Below are positions 48,237 through 59,181 of a stretch of DNA of 64,000 nucleotides, piece after piece. Position 1 is the first letter of the stretch. The number at the start of each line of letters is the position of its first letter. A program made the translations under genes and the position numbers. Below the pieces are notes generated by a model, which saw only the letters and a program-made list of their open reading frames with translations, was not told the DNA's origin and ran no database searches. Source of the DNA: Flaviaestuariibacter sp. Lineage in GTDB: Bacteria; Bacteroidota; Bacteroidia; Chitinophagales; Chitinophagaceae. The DNA is taken from positions 1 to 64,000 of the forward strand of contig JAOQAI010000013.1 in NCBI GenBank assembly GCA_025963645.1, given 5' to 3'.

Positions 48237-49235
48237 TCAAGCGGGTTGCTTCTTCAGGTAGTCTTTAAAATTCTCCCGCAGCTTTGCCAGCTTCGGACTG
48301 ATCACCGATTGACAATAGGCCTTGGAAGGATCGCTTTTATAATAGTCCTGGTGATGGGCTTCTGCCGGGAAGAACGCTGGCAACGGCGAAAGCTCTGTTA
48401 CAATAGGCTTATCAAAATACGGTTGCAGTTCTTTAATCACAGCTTCCGCTTGTTCCTGCTGCGCATCGCTATGATAAAAAATTACCGACCGGTATTGTGT
48501 GCCTACGTCTGCGCCTTGGCGGTTAAGCGTGGTAGGATTGTGCATAATTAAGAACAGCTTTACCAGGTCGCTGTAACTGATTTGCGTAGGATCAAATTCC
48601 ACTTGCACCACTTCCGCATGACCCGTATGACCACCGCATACCTGCTGGTAGGTTGGGTTGTCCTTTTCGCCACCGGCATAGCCAGAAGTAACACTTTTTA
48701 CGCCTTTGAATTCATCCAGGATAGCTTCGATGCACCAAAAACAACCCCCGCCCATTGTTGCCGTTTCCAGCGCATTGTCAACCGATTCCTTTTCGCCATT
48801 ATCTATCTTTTTCAGCGAGGCCGAGTTGATGCAGAACCGTAAACCCGAGGGCTTCGGTCCGTCCGGGAATACATGACCCAGGTGCGCCTCGCAAACATTG
48901 CACAGCACTTCTACCCGCTGCATCCCCCAGGAGCTGTCTAATTTGTATTGAATGACATTGTCTTTTACCGGTTCTGTAAACGAGGGCCAACCGGTACCCG
49001 ATTCAAATTTTACGGTGGAATCAAAAAGCTCGGTGCCGCAACAAACGCAGGCGTAGATACCCGCTGAATGCGCTTCGCAATACTCTCCGGTGAAAGCTCT
49101 TTCTGTGCCATGCTGCCGCGTTACGCGGTATTGCTCAGGGGTTAGCTGCGCCTTCCATTCCGCATCGGTCTTTTGTATCTTTTGATCTGGTGCCGGGTTG
49201 TTTTGGCTATAGTTAAGGACATCGTTCCAATTCAT
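48237..49235 (-). CDS. Bifunctional methionine sulfoxide reductase (MsrB-MsrA fusion)
   Basis: Msr[36 protein letters not shown]. Msr[32 protein letters not shown]. Confidence 0.95.
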   Translation of the reverse strand: MNWNDVLNYSQNNPAPDQKIQKTDAEWKAQLTPEQYRVTRQHGTERAFTGEYCEAHSAGIYACVCCGTELFDSTVKFESGTGWPSFTEPVKDNVIQYKLDSSWGMQRVEVLCNVCEAHLGHVFPDGPKPSGLRFCINSASLKKIDNGEKESVDNALETATMGGGCFWCIEAILDEFKGVKSVTSGYAGGEKDNPTYQQVCGGHTGHAEVVQVEFDPTQISYSDLVKLFLIMHNPTTLNRQGADVGTQYRSVIFYHSDAQQEQAEAVIKELQPYFDKPIVTELSPLPAFFPAEAHHQDYYKSDPSKAYCQSVISPKLAKLRENFKDYLKKQPA

Positions 49236-49252
49236 AAAGGGTTGGTGTTTTA

Positions 49253-50779
49253 TTAATGCGGTAAATACAAAGAACCATACTTTGTCCCCATGGCTCTTGG
49301 GAAAATGCGAATGTATACCTGACCGGCTATAGGATTATCACCGTACAGTTGGCTTAACCGTTTATCAGGATTGTAAAAGCTAAATTGTGTACCCAAAGCA
49401 AACTTAGTGTTGCCAATATTCAGGATGTCGTAAGAGGCGCCTGCTGTAAAAGCGTGTACTGGAAAAACAGCATCGTGTCCAAATTCGGCGTCATCTAAAT
49501 TTAATTCCTCCAGTGACTTTTGCACCCATTCATAACGGGCATACATGGCTTTCCTTCTAACGTTGCGGGAAGCTTCCAGCAACACACCGTTTTCACCATC
49601 GTGCCCATGCGTTTTGTTCATACCCCAAAGCGCCGTGATATTGTTGAAACTTTCACCAAAGCCCCTGGTGCTGTAGGTAGCGGAAACAGTAGTGCGGGCT
49701 ACATCTTCCCCGGGGTGCAGAACCTCTGGTTCTTTTATAAATCCGTGTGAAGCCTGCAGCGCCCATTTTGCATTAGGATTGTAAGAAAGTCTTCCACTCC
49801 AACTATCGAAACGGGGCTTATCTAAATTATAGCGGTTCTCTCCCGGTTCACGACCAGTAAAAGACGATCCTTCGATCTTCCAGTTGCCATAGCGGTACCC
49901 TAATGTAGCGACGCCGAATGTAATATGGGTGGCATCTACCCAATGATGGGTAAGCGGCGCGTCAGGATTAAAAAAGCCGGAAGGACGATGTACGTAAGCA
50001 GCAGGACCTAACGCTGGTTCGCCAGGATAACCTACATACAGGAATACATCGCTTTTAGAGGAAAAGGAATGTGCATAGCTGACGGATAATTCGGAGATAA
50101 GATCATGCGGATGCTGGCGGTCTACGAGTGGGCGACCTTTATAGCTTTCGCCCGTCTGAAAAAGAAGCGGATAGCCTTCACCGCCTACGGTTATGGGGTC
50201 AAGTGAGAACATGGTATTAAAATGAAATAAGCCACGCCTGCCAACGTTGCGCTGCCCCATTAACATCACCATATTTGGGGCATCCCATTTTTGATCGCCT
50301 CTCGATCCTTTATTCAAAAGGTCCTGCTTATTATAGCGCAGATATACATCTCCATGCAGCATGTACATCCAATCGCCTTTGTGAAACATATAGCCATACA
50401 TGGGCGAATTGTCAGGTAACCAAGCCGTACCGGACCCGTTGCGTGTCATAGGCAGATTACGGGAAAAAGCATGGGACATACTCATTCCTCCATTTTCATG
50501 TTCTCCTGCAGTGTGCTCGTGACCGGATGACTCAATATGGTCATGCCCGGTGGTGGCTCGTTGCGGAACTGCATGATCGTGTCCGTCATTATGGGGTGTT
50601 TCCACAGTTTTTGAAACTGCGACTTTTTTTGTTGTAGTATCTTTCTTAGCCGCTGTGGCAGGTACCGTTGTAGTTTTCGTCTTAACGGTGTCTTTATGGT
50701 CATGCTTATGGTTGTGCTGTGCAATGGCCGTGGTTGCGGAAGAGAAAAGCACCGCAAGTATTAAGTAAAAGGTCTTCAT
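49253..50779 (-). CDS. Exported protein with His-rich N-terminus and barrel-like C-terminus, probably metal-associated
   Basis: Signal peptide; [36 protein letters not shown]; adjacent HMA protein. Confidence 0.7.
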   Translation of the reverse strand: MKTFYLILAVLFSSATTAIAQHNHKHDHKDTVKTKTTTVPATAAKKDTTTKKVAVSKTVETPHNDGHDHAVPQRATTGHDHIESSGHEHTAGEHENGGMSMSHAFSRNLPMTRNGSGTAWLPDNSPMYGYMFHKGDWMYMLHGDVYLRYNKQDLLNKGSRGDQKWDAPNMVMLMGQRNVGRRGLFHFNTMFSLDPITVGGEGYPLLFQTGESYKGRPLVDRQHPHDLISELSVSYAHSFSSKSDVFLYVGYPGEPALGPAAYVHRPSGFFNPDAPLTHHWVDATHITFGVATLGYRYGNWKIEGSSFTGREPGENRYNLDKPRFDSWSGRLSYNPNAKWALQASHGFIKEPEVLHPGEDVARTTVSATYSTRGFGESFNNITALWGMNKTHGHDGENGVLLEASRNVRRKAMYARYEWVQKSLEELNLDDAEFGHDAVFPVHAFTAGASYDILNIGNTKFALGTQFSFYNPDKRLSQLYGDNPIAGQVYIRIFPRAMGTKYGSLYLPH

Positions 50780-50807
50780 TATGTTCTGTTTAAGGGCTCT
50801 TGAATTT

Positions 50808-51539
50808 TTATAGCATAGTGATCAACATTATGCCGCTCATTACTATCATTAATCCATCCTCAACAATAGTGATCGTGCTCATGGGTAAATTGAAAACGGC
50901 GCCTAAGCAAGCGCACTTGATCTGGCGCCTGTTTATAACACTTTGCACGACTCCCATCAAACTGATAGCCATTACCGCAAAACTTACACCATTCGTAAGC
51001 AGGGGATAAAAGCGGGTCAAATAAGCAAGTCCTAACCCCAATTCCAGGAAGGCATAAACATAGCCCCAGCCTTGCCATCTTTTTGCAATGATGTCGTAAG
51101 TGCTATAACTGGACGCAAAACCTTTAAGATCCAGTAATTTAAAAAAGGCGAAGACAAGAAAGAAGCCCGCCATGAAGTTTGTCATCCATCGCTCAATGAA
51201 AAAAGTACCATGGGTTACTTCTGTCAATAAGGTGATGCCAATGATAAACGCAAATATGAGGAGGATAGGTTTATAGGTAGCAAGCCAGGACACATCAGAA
51301 TCGATAGGAGCATCATTAACTGTACGATGTTCTGTTTCTGTAATAGTATAATTTCCTGCTTTTGAAATGGCTGCCTGCAAAGCGGCAAGTTTAATATGGT
51401 TTTGCATGGAGATAGTAGCTTGCGGGCTTGCCAGTTGTACGTCAGCCTCGGTAATATCTCCCAGCTTAAGCAAGCTGCTTTTAACCTTGGCAACGCAACT
51501 TTTACAGGTCATGCCGGTAATGGAATATGTATGTGTCAT
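50808..51539 (-). CDS. HMA-domain / MauE-like membrane fusion protein
   Basis: N-term TYSITGMTCKSCVAKVKSSLLKL (HMA CxxC) plus four-TM C-terminal region. Confidence 0.8.
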   Translation of the reverse strand: MTHTYSITGMTCKSCVAKVKSSLLKLGDITEADVQLASPQATISMQNHIKLAALQAAISKAGNYTITETEHRTVNDAPIDSDVSWLATYKPILLIFAFIIGITLLTEVTHGTFFIERWMTNFMAGFFLVFAFFKLLDLKGFASSYSTYDIIAKRWQGWGYVYAFLELGLGLAYLTRFYPLLTNGVSFAVMAISLMGVVQSVINRRQIKCACLGAVFNLPMSTITIVEDGLMIVMSGIMLITML

Positions 51540-51622
51540 AGTAATTATTTATGACACAAAACTACTTGCACCATTGAGGGGGCTGTTATACAATTATGGA
51601 GAAAATTTATATTATTTGGTGG

Positions 51623-52183
51623 TCAGAGGTTATCGATCGCCTTACGGTGAATGCCGCCGAGCTTCTTAAAATGGGAAGGCGTAAGCCCAGTTACTTTTTT
51701 GAATTGATAGGATAAATGCGCTACGCTGCTATAGCCAAGCCGAAAGGAAATCTCGCTCAGGTTCATTTCATCATAGACAAGCAGTTCTTTTACTTTTTCA
51801 ATCTTTTGATGAATAAAATATTTTTCGATAGTTGTGCCTTCTACCTCTGAAAAGAGGTGGCTGAGATAGGAGTAGTCTTTGTGTATTTTAGAGGAGAGCG
51901 CTTCGGACAAGTTATACGGTTGATAGTCAACGCTATGATGCACCTGTTGAATAATGATGTTCTTTATCTTTTCAATGAGTCTCTGTTTGCTATCATCTAA
52001 TAACTCAAATCCAATAGCTTCGAGGCTTTCCTTCAGCGTAAAAGTTTGGTTGTGCGATAAGGGTTGTGCCAGCTCTATTTCACCTAATTGTAAATTGAGG
52101 AAGCCAATTTCCTGGCGGGTCAAAATGTCTCTTACAGCGGTAAGGCACCGGTTGCAGACCATATTCTTTATATAGAGATGCAT
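51623..52183 (-). CDS. AraC-family regulator with HMA-like N-terminal region
   Basis: MHLYIKNMVCNRCLTAVRDIL (CxxC) and C-terminal HTH MNLSEISFRLGYSSVAHLSYQFKKVTGLTPSHFK. Confidence 0.85.
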   Translation of the reverse strand: MHLYIKNMVCNRCLTAVRDILTRQEIGFLNLQLGEIELAQPLSHNQTFTLKESLEAIGFELLDDSKQRLIEKIKNIIIQQVHHSVDYQPYNLSEALSSKIHKDYSYLSHLFSEVEGTTIEKYFIHQKIEKVKELLVYDEMNLSEISFRLGYSSVAHLSYQFKKVTGLTPSHFKKLGGIHRKAIDNL

Positions 52184-52206
52184 AGTATAAAGTTAGCGCT
52201 GTTAAC

Positions 52207-53196
52207 CTATGCCATTGCACCCACTGACCGGCTGCGGTTATACTTAGCACGGTATTCCACCGGAGACAATCCCGTAATCTTTTTGAATGTCGTACGAAAG
52301 GCTTTTGTATCGGTATAACCCACACCGTACATCACCTCAGCTACATTTTCCCGGGATGTTTCAAGGCTCATTTTCGCGGCTTCTATTTTCACCCGCTGTA
52401 TATATTCCACAACCGTATTTGCCGTGGCTTTTTTAAAGCGCCGCTCCAGGTTACGGCGGCCAATAGCGAACTGCGATGCCAGTTGATCCACCGTGATCTT
52501 CTCGCCTACATTTTGTTCGATAAATTCCTGCGCTTTTTTTATATCCACATCCTCGTGTCCTTTTTGCCCGTTGAACACCATAAAAGGCGATTGGCTGCGG
52601 CGCTCAATATCTATCTGGAAAGCCTTCGACATGAAGACAGCAATATCGCGACCGGCATATTTTTCTACGAGGTAAAGAATGAGGTTCAGGTAAGAAAAAG
52701 CCCCGCCGCTGGAGTAGATGCCACCTTCATCGGTAATGATCTTGTCTTCCACCAATAGCACTTCCGGGAACATCTTACGGAAGCCGGCAGCCGCCATCCA
52801 GTGCGTGGCGCATTGGCGGCCGTTTACCAAACCGGTTGATGCGAGCAGGAAAGCGCCAATGCATAAAGAGGCTATTTCTGCACCACTGTTATATTGCTTA
52901 ATGATCCACGGAATAAAGGATGCGTTCTTCTCTAAGGTTTGCTGCATATCACCGTCTAATGCGGGTATGATGACAAGATCGGTTTTGGCAAGATCCTTTG
53001 TCAATATATCGGCGTGCACGGTGTAAATGCTACCGGCAGCTGCTGTTTCATCTTGTAGGCCTACCAGTTGCACTTTAAAAAGTGCCGGGCGGCCAATACT
53101 TTGCAGGAATTTGTTCACTTCGGTAAATACCTGGCGTGGACCTTCAATGCTTCCTAAAACAGCCGTGTGCGGAACAAGGATGGAGATATGCTTCAT
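52207..53196 (-). CDS. GlxA-family AraC transcriptional regulator (DJ-1/PfpI domain + HTH)
   Basis: IASLCIGAFLLASTGLVNGRQCATHW and SQFAIGRRNLERRFKKATANTVVEYIQRVKIEAAK. Confidence 0.93.
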   Translation of the reverse strand: MKHISILVPHTAVLGSIEGPRQVFTEVNKFLQSIGRPALFKVQLVGLQDETAAAGSIYTVHADILTKDLAKTDLVIIPALDGDMQQTLEKNASFIPWIIKQYNSGAEIASLCIGAFLLASTGLVNGRQCATHWMAAAGFRKMFPEVLLVEDKIITDEGGIYSSGGAFSYLNLILYLVEKYAGRDIAVFMSKAFQIDIERRSQSPFMVFNGQKGHEDVDIKKAQEFIEQNVGEKITVDQLASQFAIGRRNLERRFKKATANTVVEYIQRVKIEAAKMSLETSRENVAEVMYGVGYTDTKAFRTTFKKITGLSPVEYRAKYNRSRSVGAMA

Positions 53197-53306
53197 GCAG
53201 TAAAAGTAAGTATCCTATTTGTCGTAATCAACCCCTTCATTTGCCGTAATTACACCCCTTCTCTTACAAAATAGCGGCGCAACTTTGCTGAAGAAACGGC
53301 AACCAC

Positions 53307-53549
53307 TTGGAACATCTATCAATAACCGCAATTAACAACCGCATCGAGATATTTAAAACCGATGTGGAGAACGAAAGGCAGGCAGCTGCATTGGTGCGAT
53401 TGATAGGGGACCAATTCTCTGTAGCCAGGGTAAATGTAGACCTGCACGATGAGGACAAGGTACTGCGGGTTGAAGGCGAGTTTTTTGAGGCAAAGAGAAT
53501 CATTGAAGTGGTATGGAGCGCCGGGTTCTATTGCCGGTTAATTGAGTAA
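53307..53549 (+). CDS. Small conserved hypothetical protein (80 aa)
   Basis: Short ORF, HMA-like spacing but no Cys; divergent from the GlxA-like gene. Confidence 0.5.
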   Translation: MEHLSITAINNRIEIFKTDVENERQAAALVRLIGDQFSVARVNVDLHDEDKVLRVEGEFFEAKRIIEVVWSAGFYCRLIE

Positions 53550-53599
53550 GAGTGAATCCATATTAAAAGAATAACTTTCAAAACATAAAACCAACAATC

Positions 53600-54616
53600 A
53601 TGGAAACAACAACTGCCATGCAAACCATGAAAAAAAGCATTCTTATCAACGCTTCAAAAGAAGCGGTGTGGGATCTACTCACACAGGATCACCATAACCG
53701 CATCTGGTATGCGGCGTTCAGCCCCGGCACGTATGCCGAAACGGATTGGAAGGAAGGCAGCAAGGTCGTATTCAAAGACGCGGGCAATTGCGGTATGATC
53801 GGCGTTGTAAAAGAGAACAAGCCCGGTGAGATACTTTCCATTGAATACACCGGTGAGATCAAGAATGGCGTGGAGGACTATGATAGCGAGGCGGTGCAGG
53901 CATTCAAGGGCGGTCGGGAAATTTATTGGATGAAAAGCGTGGCTAGTGGTACGCAATTGGACATTGCCGGTGATATGGCGCCTGCTTATTTCGATTGGAT
54001 GTCTGCCGCCTGGGATAAGGCATTGGTAATGTTAAAAGATCTGGCAGAAGGCGGTGATGGTAAAGTAGCGGGCATTGAAACGGATCGAAAAGTTTACCCC
54101 GATTTTGTGATAGAGCGAACTGTAGAGGCACCCCTGGAAACGGTTTATAAAGCCTGGACCGAAGCTAACCGCTTGGCGCAGTGGTGGGGGCCAAAAGGTT
54201 TTGATATCGCAATTAAGAAGTTGGAAGTTACCCCCTGTGGCATTTTTCATTACAGTATGACCTTGCCCAACGGACAGGTGATGTGGGGACGGTTCATCTA
54301 CCGCGAAGTACAAGCGCCGGAGCGTCTTGTTTATATCAATTCTTTTTCTGATGCGGATGGTGGTATTACCCGGGTGCCATTTGCTGATAACTGGCCGATG
54401 GAAATGCTGAATGAACTTACCTTACAAGCAGATGGTGATAGAACAAAGCTATCGCTCCAAGGAAGACCTATCAATGCTACACCAGAAGAAGAAGCCACTT
54501 ATTTTAATGGACATGCTTCGATGCAGCAAGGCTTTGCCGGAACCTTTGAACAACTGGAAGCTTATCTGGCTAAAGAAAAAGCACTCCAATCTCAATCACT
54601 TTTAAATACTATTTGA
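53600..54616 (+). CDS. Tandem SRPBCC/AHSA1 domain protein
   Basis: Two AHSA1-like halves: MKKSILINASKEAVWDLLTQDHHNRIWY and VIERTVEAPLETVYKAWTEANRLAQWWGPKGF. Confidence 0.9.
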   Translation: METTTAMQTMKKSILINASKEAVWDLLTQDHHNRIWYAAFSPGTYAETDWKEGSKVVFKDAGNCGMIGVVKENKPGEILSIEYTGEIKNGVEDYDSEAVQAFKGGREIYWMKSVASGTQLDIAGDMAPAYFDWMSAAWDKALVMLKDLAEGGDGKVAGIETDRKVYPDFVIERTVEAPLETVYKAWTEANRLAQWWGPKGFDIAIKKLEVTPCGIFHYSMTLPNGQVMWGRFIYREVQAPERLVYINSFSDADGGITRVPFADNWPMEMLNELTLQADGDRTKLSLQGRPINATPEEEATYFNGHASMQQGFAGTFEQLEAYLAKEKALQSQSLLNTI

Positions 54617-55039
54617 ATGTCTCCTCTTTCTGTTTACCTGCATTTTAGCGGCAATTGCCGCGAGGCTATGAATTTTTATAAAGATGCTATTGGTGGCGAA
54701 CTAATGGTGCAAACTGTTGGTGAATCGCCTATGAAAGAACAGTTTCCGGATACGCCGGACCAAGTGCTACACGCCGTTCTTACAAAGGAACACTATATGA
54801 TAATGGCTTCGGACATGCTGGGCAAGAACAGCCTTGTCCACGGAAACAATATTGCCCTGTCTGTCAATTGCAGCAGCGAAGATGAGATCAATAATTTGTA
54901 TGCAAAGCTTTCCGAAGGCGGTGAGATCATAGAGGCATTAAAAACTCAATTCTGGGGCGCTATTTTCGGGATGTTCACGGACAAATTTGGCATTCGATGG
55001 ATGTTCAACTTTGACAAGGAGCCTCAGCCCGGAACTTAG
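54617..55039 (+). CDS. VOC family protein (PhnB-like)
   Basis: VYLHFSGNCREAMNFYKDAIGGELMVQTVGESPM...WGAIFGMFTDKFGIRWMFNF. Confidence 0.92.
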   Translation: MSPLSVYLHFSGNCREAMNFYKDAIGGELMVQTVGESPMKEQFPDTPDQVLHAVLTKEHYMIMASDMLGKNSLVHGNNIALSVNCSSEDEINNLYAKLSEGGEIIEALKTQFWGAIFGMFTDKFGIRWMFNFDKEPQPGT

Positions 55040-55070
55040 TTTTTATTTCCTCACATAAAACCAAAACATC

Positions 55071-55601
55071 ATGAAAATTCTAAAGATCATCGGGCTTATT
55101 ATCGCCGTCGTCATTGCCATTCCACTCAATGGCGCTCTGTTCGTTAAGAAGGATTACGTTGTAGAGCGTTCCATCATCATCAACAAGCCAAAAGCGGACG
55201 TTTTCAATTTTGTACGCTACCTTAAGAACCAGGATCAATACAGCAAATGGGTGAACCTCGATCCGGCTATGAAGAAAGAGTTTCGGGGCACCGATGGTCA
55301 ACCCGGATTTGTATATGCCTGGGACGGCAATAGCGATGCGGGCCAAGGGGAACAAGAGATTAAAAATGTGGGCGATGGCAGACTGGATGTAGAAGTGCGT
55401 TTCCTGCGTCCCTTTGAAAGTGTGGCACAAGCGCCAATGACCACCGAAGAACTATCGCCAACGCAAACACGGGTGAAGTGGGCGATGACCGGGAAAAGCG
55501 GCTATCCGATGAACTTCATGAACCTCTTTATGGACGGAATGATCGGCAAGGACCTGGAAGAAGGACTGACTAATTTGAAACGCGTTATGGAGGCCTCATA
55601 A
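55071..55601 (+). CDS. SRPBCC family protein
   Basis: YVVERSIIINKPKADVFNFVRYLKNQDQYSKW. Confidence 0.88.
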   Translation: MKILKIIGLIIAVVIAIPLNGALFVKKDYVVERSIIINKPKADVFNFVRYLKNQDQYSKWVNLDPAMKKEFRGTDGQPGFVYAWDGNSDAGQGEQEIKNVGDGRLDVEVRFLRPFESVAQAPMTTEELSPTQTRVKWAMTGKSGYPMNFMNLFMDGMIGKDLEEGLTNLKRVMEAS

Positions 55602-55990
55602 TGGTGGCAACAAAGAAGCCGAAGCTTACAGGTGCAGAAGAAGTGGCTGCATTTATGCAAGTCCTGGAGCACCCGTTGAAAGAAGTAGTGGAAGCAGTGC
55701 GGACAATCATCTTGGCGGCCAATCCGGCGATGGCGGAACGTATCAAGTGGAAGTCGCCGAGCTTTTATTGCATTGAAGACTTAGGGGCGTTTAACCTGCG
55801 CCGACACGATGTGGTGCATCTGGTACTGGTCTTTCCAAAGGGTTTGGTCTGTGAAGATATTCCGTGGCTCGAGGGCGACTACAGAGATCGCCGCATGGCT
55901 TATTTCAGCAGCCTTTCAGACGTGGCAGCGAAGAGGGCAGAATTAGAGCGGCTTGTAAACGATTGGGTCGAACGCATCGATGCCTCTTGA
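55601..55990 (+). CDS. DUF1801 family protein
   Basis: VEAVRTIILAANPAMAERIKWKSPSFYCIEDLGAFNLRRHDVVHLVLVFPKG. Confidence 0.85.
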   Translation: MVATKKPKLTGAEEVAAFMQVLEHPLKEVVEAVRTIILAANPAMAERIKWKSPSFYCIEDLGAFNLRRHDVVHLVLVFPKGLVCEDIPWLEGDYRDRRMAYFSSLSDVAAKRAELERLVNDWVERIDAS

Positions 55991-56031
55991 ATCATTTTAT
56001 TAATCACAAACAAATACTTTAAACTCTTTTT

Positions 56032-56457
56032 ATGGCAACAAAAATCTTTGTCAACCTACCTGTAAAAGACTTACCGAAATCTATTGAATTCTTCACTGCT
56101 TTAGGCTACACGTTTAATCCCCAGTTCACCGATGAAACAGCCACCTGCATGATCATCAGCGAGGATATTTTCGCCATGCTTGTCACCGAACCAAAGTTCC
56201 TCACCTTCACTAAAAAAGGGATCGCCGATACGACCAAAACCACGGAAGTGCTGCTGTGTGTATCTGTCGAAACCCGCGAGGCAGTGGATGACATGATCGC
56301 CAAAGCACTAGCAGCTGGCGGCACTTCCGCAGCCGAAAAAGCAGACCATGGCTTTATGTATTATGGAGCTTTTTGCGACCTTGATGGTCATCATTGGGAG
56401 ATCATGTGGATGAACCTGGATGCGGCAATGCCGGAAAACAATTCTACCAACACTTAA
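56032..56457 (+). CDS. VOC/glyoxalase family protein
   Basis: KIFVNLPVKDLPKSIEFFTALGYTFNPQF...CDLDGHHWEIMWMN. Confidence 0.92.
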   Translation: MATKIFVNLPVKDLPKSIEFFTALGYTFNPQFTDETATCMIISEDIFAMLVTEPKFLTFTKKGIADTTKTTEVLLCVSVETREAVDDMIAKALAAGGTSAAEKADHGFMYYGAFCDLDGHHWEIMWMNLDAAMPENNSTNT

Positions 56458-56467
56458 TCTAATAATT

Positions 56468-56932
56468 ATGTCTAAAATCACTCCCTTTCTCTGGTTCAAT
56501 ACTAACGCTGAAGAAGCGATGAACTTCTACGTATCGCTTTTCAAAAGCGCCAGCATCGGCAACATCAGTCGCTATGGACCGGGCGGTCCCGGACCGGAAG
56601 GATCTGTCATGGTAGCGTCCTTTGAACTGGAAGGACAACAATTTGCCGTGCTGAATGGCGGACCAATGTATCAATTTACCGAAGCGGTCTCTTTCGTCAT
56701 CAACTGCGACACCCAGGAAGAAGTGGACCACTTCTGGAATGCGCTGACGGCAGATGGCGGACAGGAAAGCCGTTGCGGCTGGTTGAAAGATCGCTTCGGA
56801 TTATCGTGGCAGGTGGTGCCAACAGCGCTGCCAAAGCTTTTATCAAACCCTGACAAAGCAAAGGCTGGACGTGCCATGCAGGCGATGATGGGCATGAACA
56901 AACTGGATATAAAGGCGCTGGAAGAAGCGTAG
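56468..56932 (+). CDS. VOC family protein (PhnB-like)
   Basis: KITPFLWFNTNAEEAMNFYVSLFKSA...CGWLKDRFGLSWQVVP. Confidence 0.92.
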   Translation: MSKITPFLWFNTNAEEAMNFYVSLFKSASIGNISRYGPGGPGPEGSVMVASFELEGQQFAVLNGGPMYQFTEAVSFVINCDTQEEVDHFWNALTADGGQESRCGWLKDRFGLSWQVVPTALPKLLSNPDKAKAGRAMQAMMGMNKLDIKALEEA

Positions 56933-56934
56933 TA

Positions 56935-56973
56935 AAAGAAAGGCTGTATGAATGCATACAGCCTTTCTTTTTT
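56935..56973. terminator. Bidirectional terminator
   Basis: AAAGAAAGGCTGTATG-AATG-CATACAGCCTTTCTTT, 16-bp perfect stem between convergent genes. Confidence 0.9.
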
Positions 56974-56986
56974 AAATAGGCACCTT

Positions 56987-59137
56987 TTACAATCGAATCT
57001 TAAACCCGCCATTCACCACAAATCCATCCACCGGCGCATAGATATCACGGAAGTTTGGCGCATCAATAGAGCCGGTATAGATGGTATCGAAACGGGTTTG
57101 ACGGGTGTCGGTAAAGTTCTCAAAGTTGATGAACAGGGAAAACTTCTCCCACAGCTTTTCCACCATAAAACCCGTTACCCAATACGGTTTGCCTCTGCTT
57201 CCATCGCTCAGCCGCTGCTGCGAGGTGTAATAAGCTTCCAATCCTATTTTCCACTTCTCTTGCACTTCATACATCAGCACATTATTCAGACGGTGTTTCG
57301 CGGTTAAGGGTAACCGTTGTTTGACGCCATTAAAATGCGTTTCGACATCAGCATAGGTATAGCCTACGAACAATTTAAAATCGCCGTAGGTAAACTTGAT
57401 ATTTGTCTCCAACCCTTTGGTATCAATATGCCCGTTAGCGTTTTTAAACTCGAAGGTAAAGCCTGCGGCGGGTTGCAGCACCAATGGCTTTTCCAAACGG
57501 GTATAGAAAAATAGCTGGTTGATGCTGAAGCCTAATTCACCAAAGCTTCTTCTATAATTAATATCAAAGTTTCCACCAAGGGAGCGTTCATTGACCGTGC
57601 CTCTTGCGATGGGCCGGATGTTTTGAAACTGCACCCGCTCCGATTCTTCGTTGAACACGGTAGGCGTTTTATAGCCTGCGCCGCCACCTAAGCGGAAGGT
57701 AAGTTGGGGTGTGGCTTTCAGCAAAGCAGAGATACGGGGCAACAGTTCAAACCCGTATTCATATACGTAATCACCACGCAAACCCGTCTCCAATGTAAAG
57801 CGTTCCATAGGCGACCAGGTGTTTTGCACAAACACGCCATAGGTATCGTAGTGATAGTTGCGCACTGGTGTTGAAGTTTGCGGCACTTCAGCCAAATCAT
57901 CTGTCAGGAAATTCGCACCGAAGACCCATGCCGATGATTCTTTTCCAAAAGCATAGGTAAGCTCCGAAAACGATGACTGTTGTAATGCTTCAAAACTATA
58001 AGCCGGAATAGCAATCGAGCGATCGAACCGGGTATAGCTGTTCTTGAAATTGAGCACACCTTGTCCTAATTGATGTGCTATTGCTACCTGTGTTGTAAAG
58101 CGGTCAGAATTGTTTTGCTCGAAGAAGCCATTGCCGCCTCTTTTTATATAATTCATATTACCACCAACCCGGTCTTCGGTGATATAACTGAAACCTGCAT
58201 TGGCACTGGTCTTTTTGCCATATACAAACAGCCGCGGGTTGATCGTATACCGGTCGAACTTCGGTATAGCGGTTAGCCCGATATTCGCGGGGTCGTAAGG
58301 GCTGCCATAATTAGCCGAGCCAAAAAGGGTCACGCCAACCTTACCAAATCGCTGGCTGTAAAAAGAGCTTAGGTCAAGCCCCCCGGCAGACGTGCCATTT
58401 GCCATAAGGCTGATATCTCTTTGGTCGGTTGGCGTTTTCGAAACGAGGTTTACCAAGCCTGCAATGGCGCCGCCGCCATAGAGGGTAGACGATGAGCCCT
58501 TGATTACTTCCACCTGGCGCAGGTCCAGCGGGGCTATTTGCATGATGCTCAATCCGCCGGAGAAGCCGGCATACAGCGGGTAACCATCGCGGAGTATGTG
58601 CGTATAGCGTCCGTCCAATCCTTGTATGCGGATGCTGGAATTATACGAAGTGGCGGAGGTTTGCTGGGTTTGAATGCCCGTGCTTTCATTTAGCAGCATG
58701 CGTATGTCGCCCGGCTTCATATTGCCTTTTTCATCCAGCTCTTCGCCGGAGATCACTTCAACCCGGGTCGGGGTATTGGAGATGGTGCGACTGGTGCGGG
58801 TGGCATTCACAATCACTTCTTCCTCACCTTCCTCGCCTTCTTCCAGCGATACTTCAAGAGGCGTGTCTGTCAGCTGTGGCACTTCAATATTCAGTTCTTG
58901 TTCCGTAAGCCCGGCATACGAAACTTTTATAGGGTAATTGCCCTTTGGCAGGTCAGTAAAAAGTGCAGTTCCGGTACTGTCGGCAACGGCGGTTTTGTTA
59001 AGGGACGGAATAATAACGGTAGCGCCGGAGAGCGGAGATTTGTCTGTAGCGCTTCTTATGGAGAGGCGAAAGGTGTGCTGTGCCTGAATGCTGCCATATA
59101 AAAACAGCAAGACACATAACGTGAGTATATGCTTCAT
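56987..59137 (-). CDS. TonB-dependent receptor
   Basis: Carboxypeptidase-like N-terminus, plug (RTISNTPTRVEVISGEELDEKG...EVIKGSSSTLYGGGAIAGLVNLVSK), barrel. Confidence 0.95.
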   Translation of the reverse strand: MKHILTLCVLLFLYGSIQAQHTFRLSIRSATDKSPLSGATVIIPSLNKTAVADSTGTALFTDLPKGNYPIKVSYAGLTEQELNIEVPQLTDTPLEVSLEEGEEGEEEVIVNATRTSRTISNTPTRVEVISGEELDEKGNMKPGDIRMLLNESTGIQTQQTSATSYNSSIRIQGLDGRYTHILRDGYPLYAGFSGGLSIMQIAPLDLRQVEVIKGSSSTLYGGGAIAGLVNLVSKTPTDQRDISLMANGTSAGGLDLSSFYSQRFGKVGVTLFGSANYGSPYDPANIGLTAIPKFDRYTINPRLFVYGKKTSANAGFSYITEDRVGGNMNYIKRGGNGFFEQNNSDRFTTQVAIAHQLGQGVLNFKNSYTRFDRSIAIPAYSFEALQQSSFSELTYAFGKESSAWVFGANFLTDDLAEVPQTSTPVRNYHYDTYGVFVQNTWSPMERFTLETGLRGDYVYEYGFELLPRISALLKATPQLTFRLGGGAGYKTPTVFNEESERVQFQNIRPIARGTVNERSLGGNFDINYRRSFGELGFSINQLFFYTRLEKPLVLQPAAGFTFEFKNANGHIDTKGLETNIKFTYGDFKLFVGYTYADVETHFNGVKQRLPLTAKHRLNNVLMYEVQEKWKIGLEAYYTSQQRLSDGSRGKPYWVTGFMVEKLWEKFSLFINFENFTDTRQTRFDTIYTGSIDAPNFRDIYAPVDGFVVNGGFKIRL

Positions 59138-59181
59138 AAATTGATGTAAAAAATAAATTAGAAATAGTAGGAAACAGTGAC

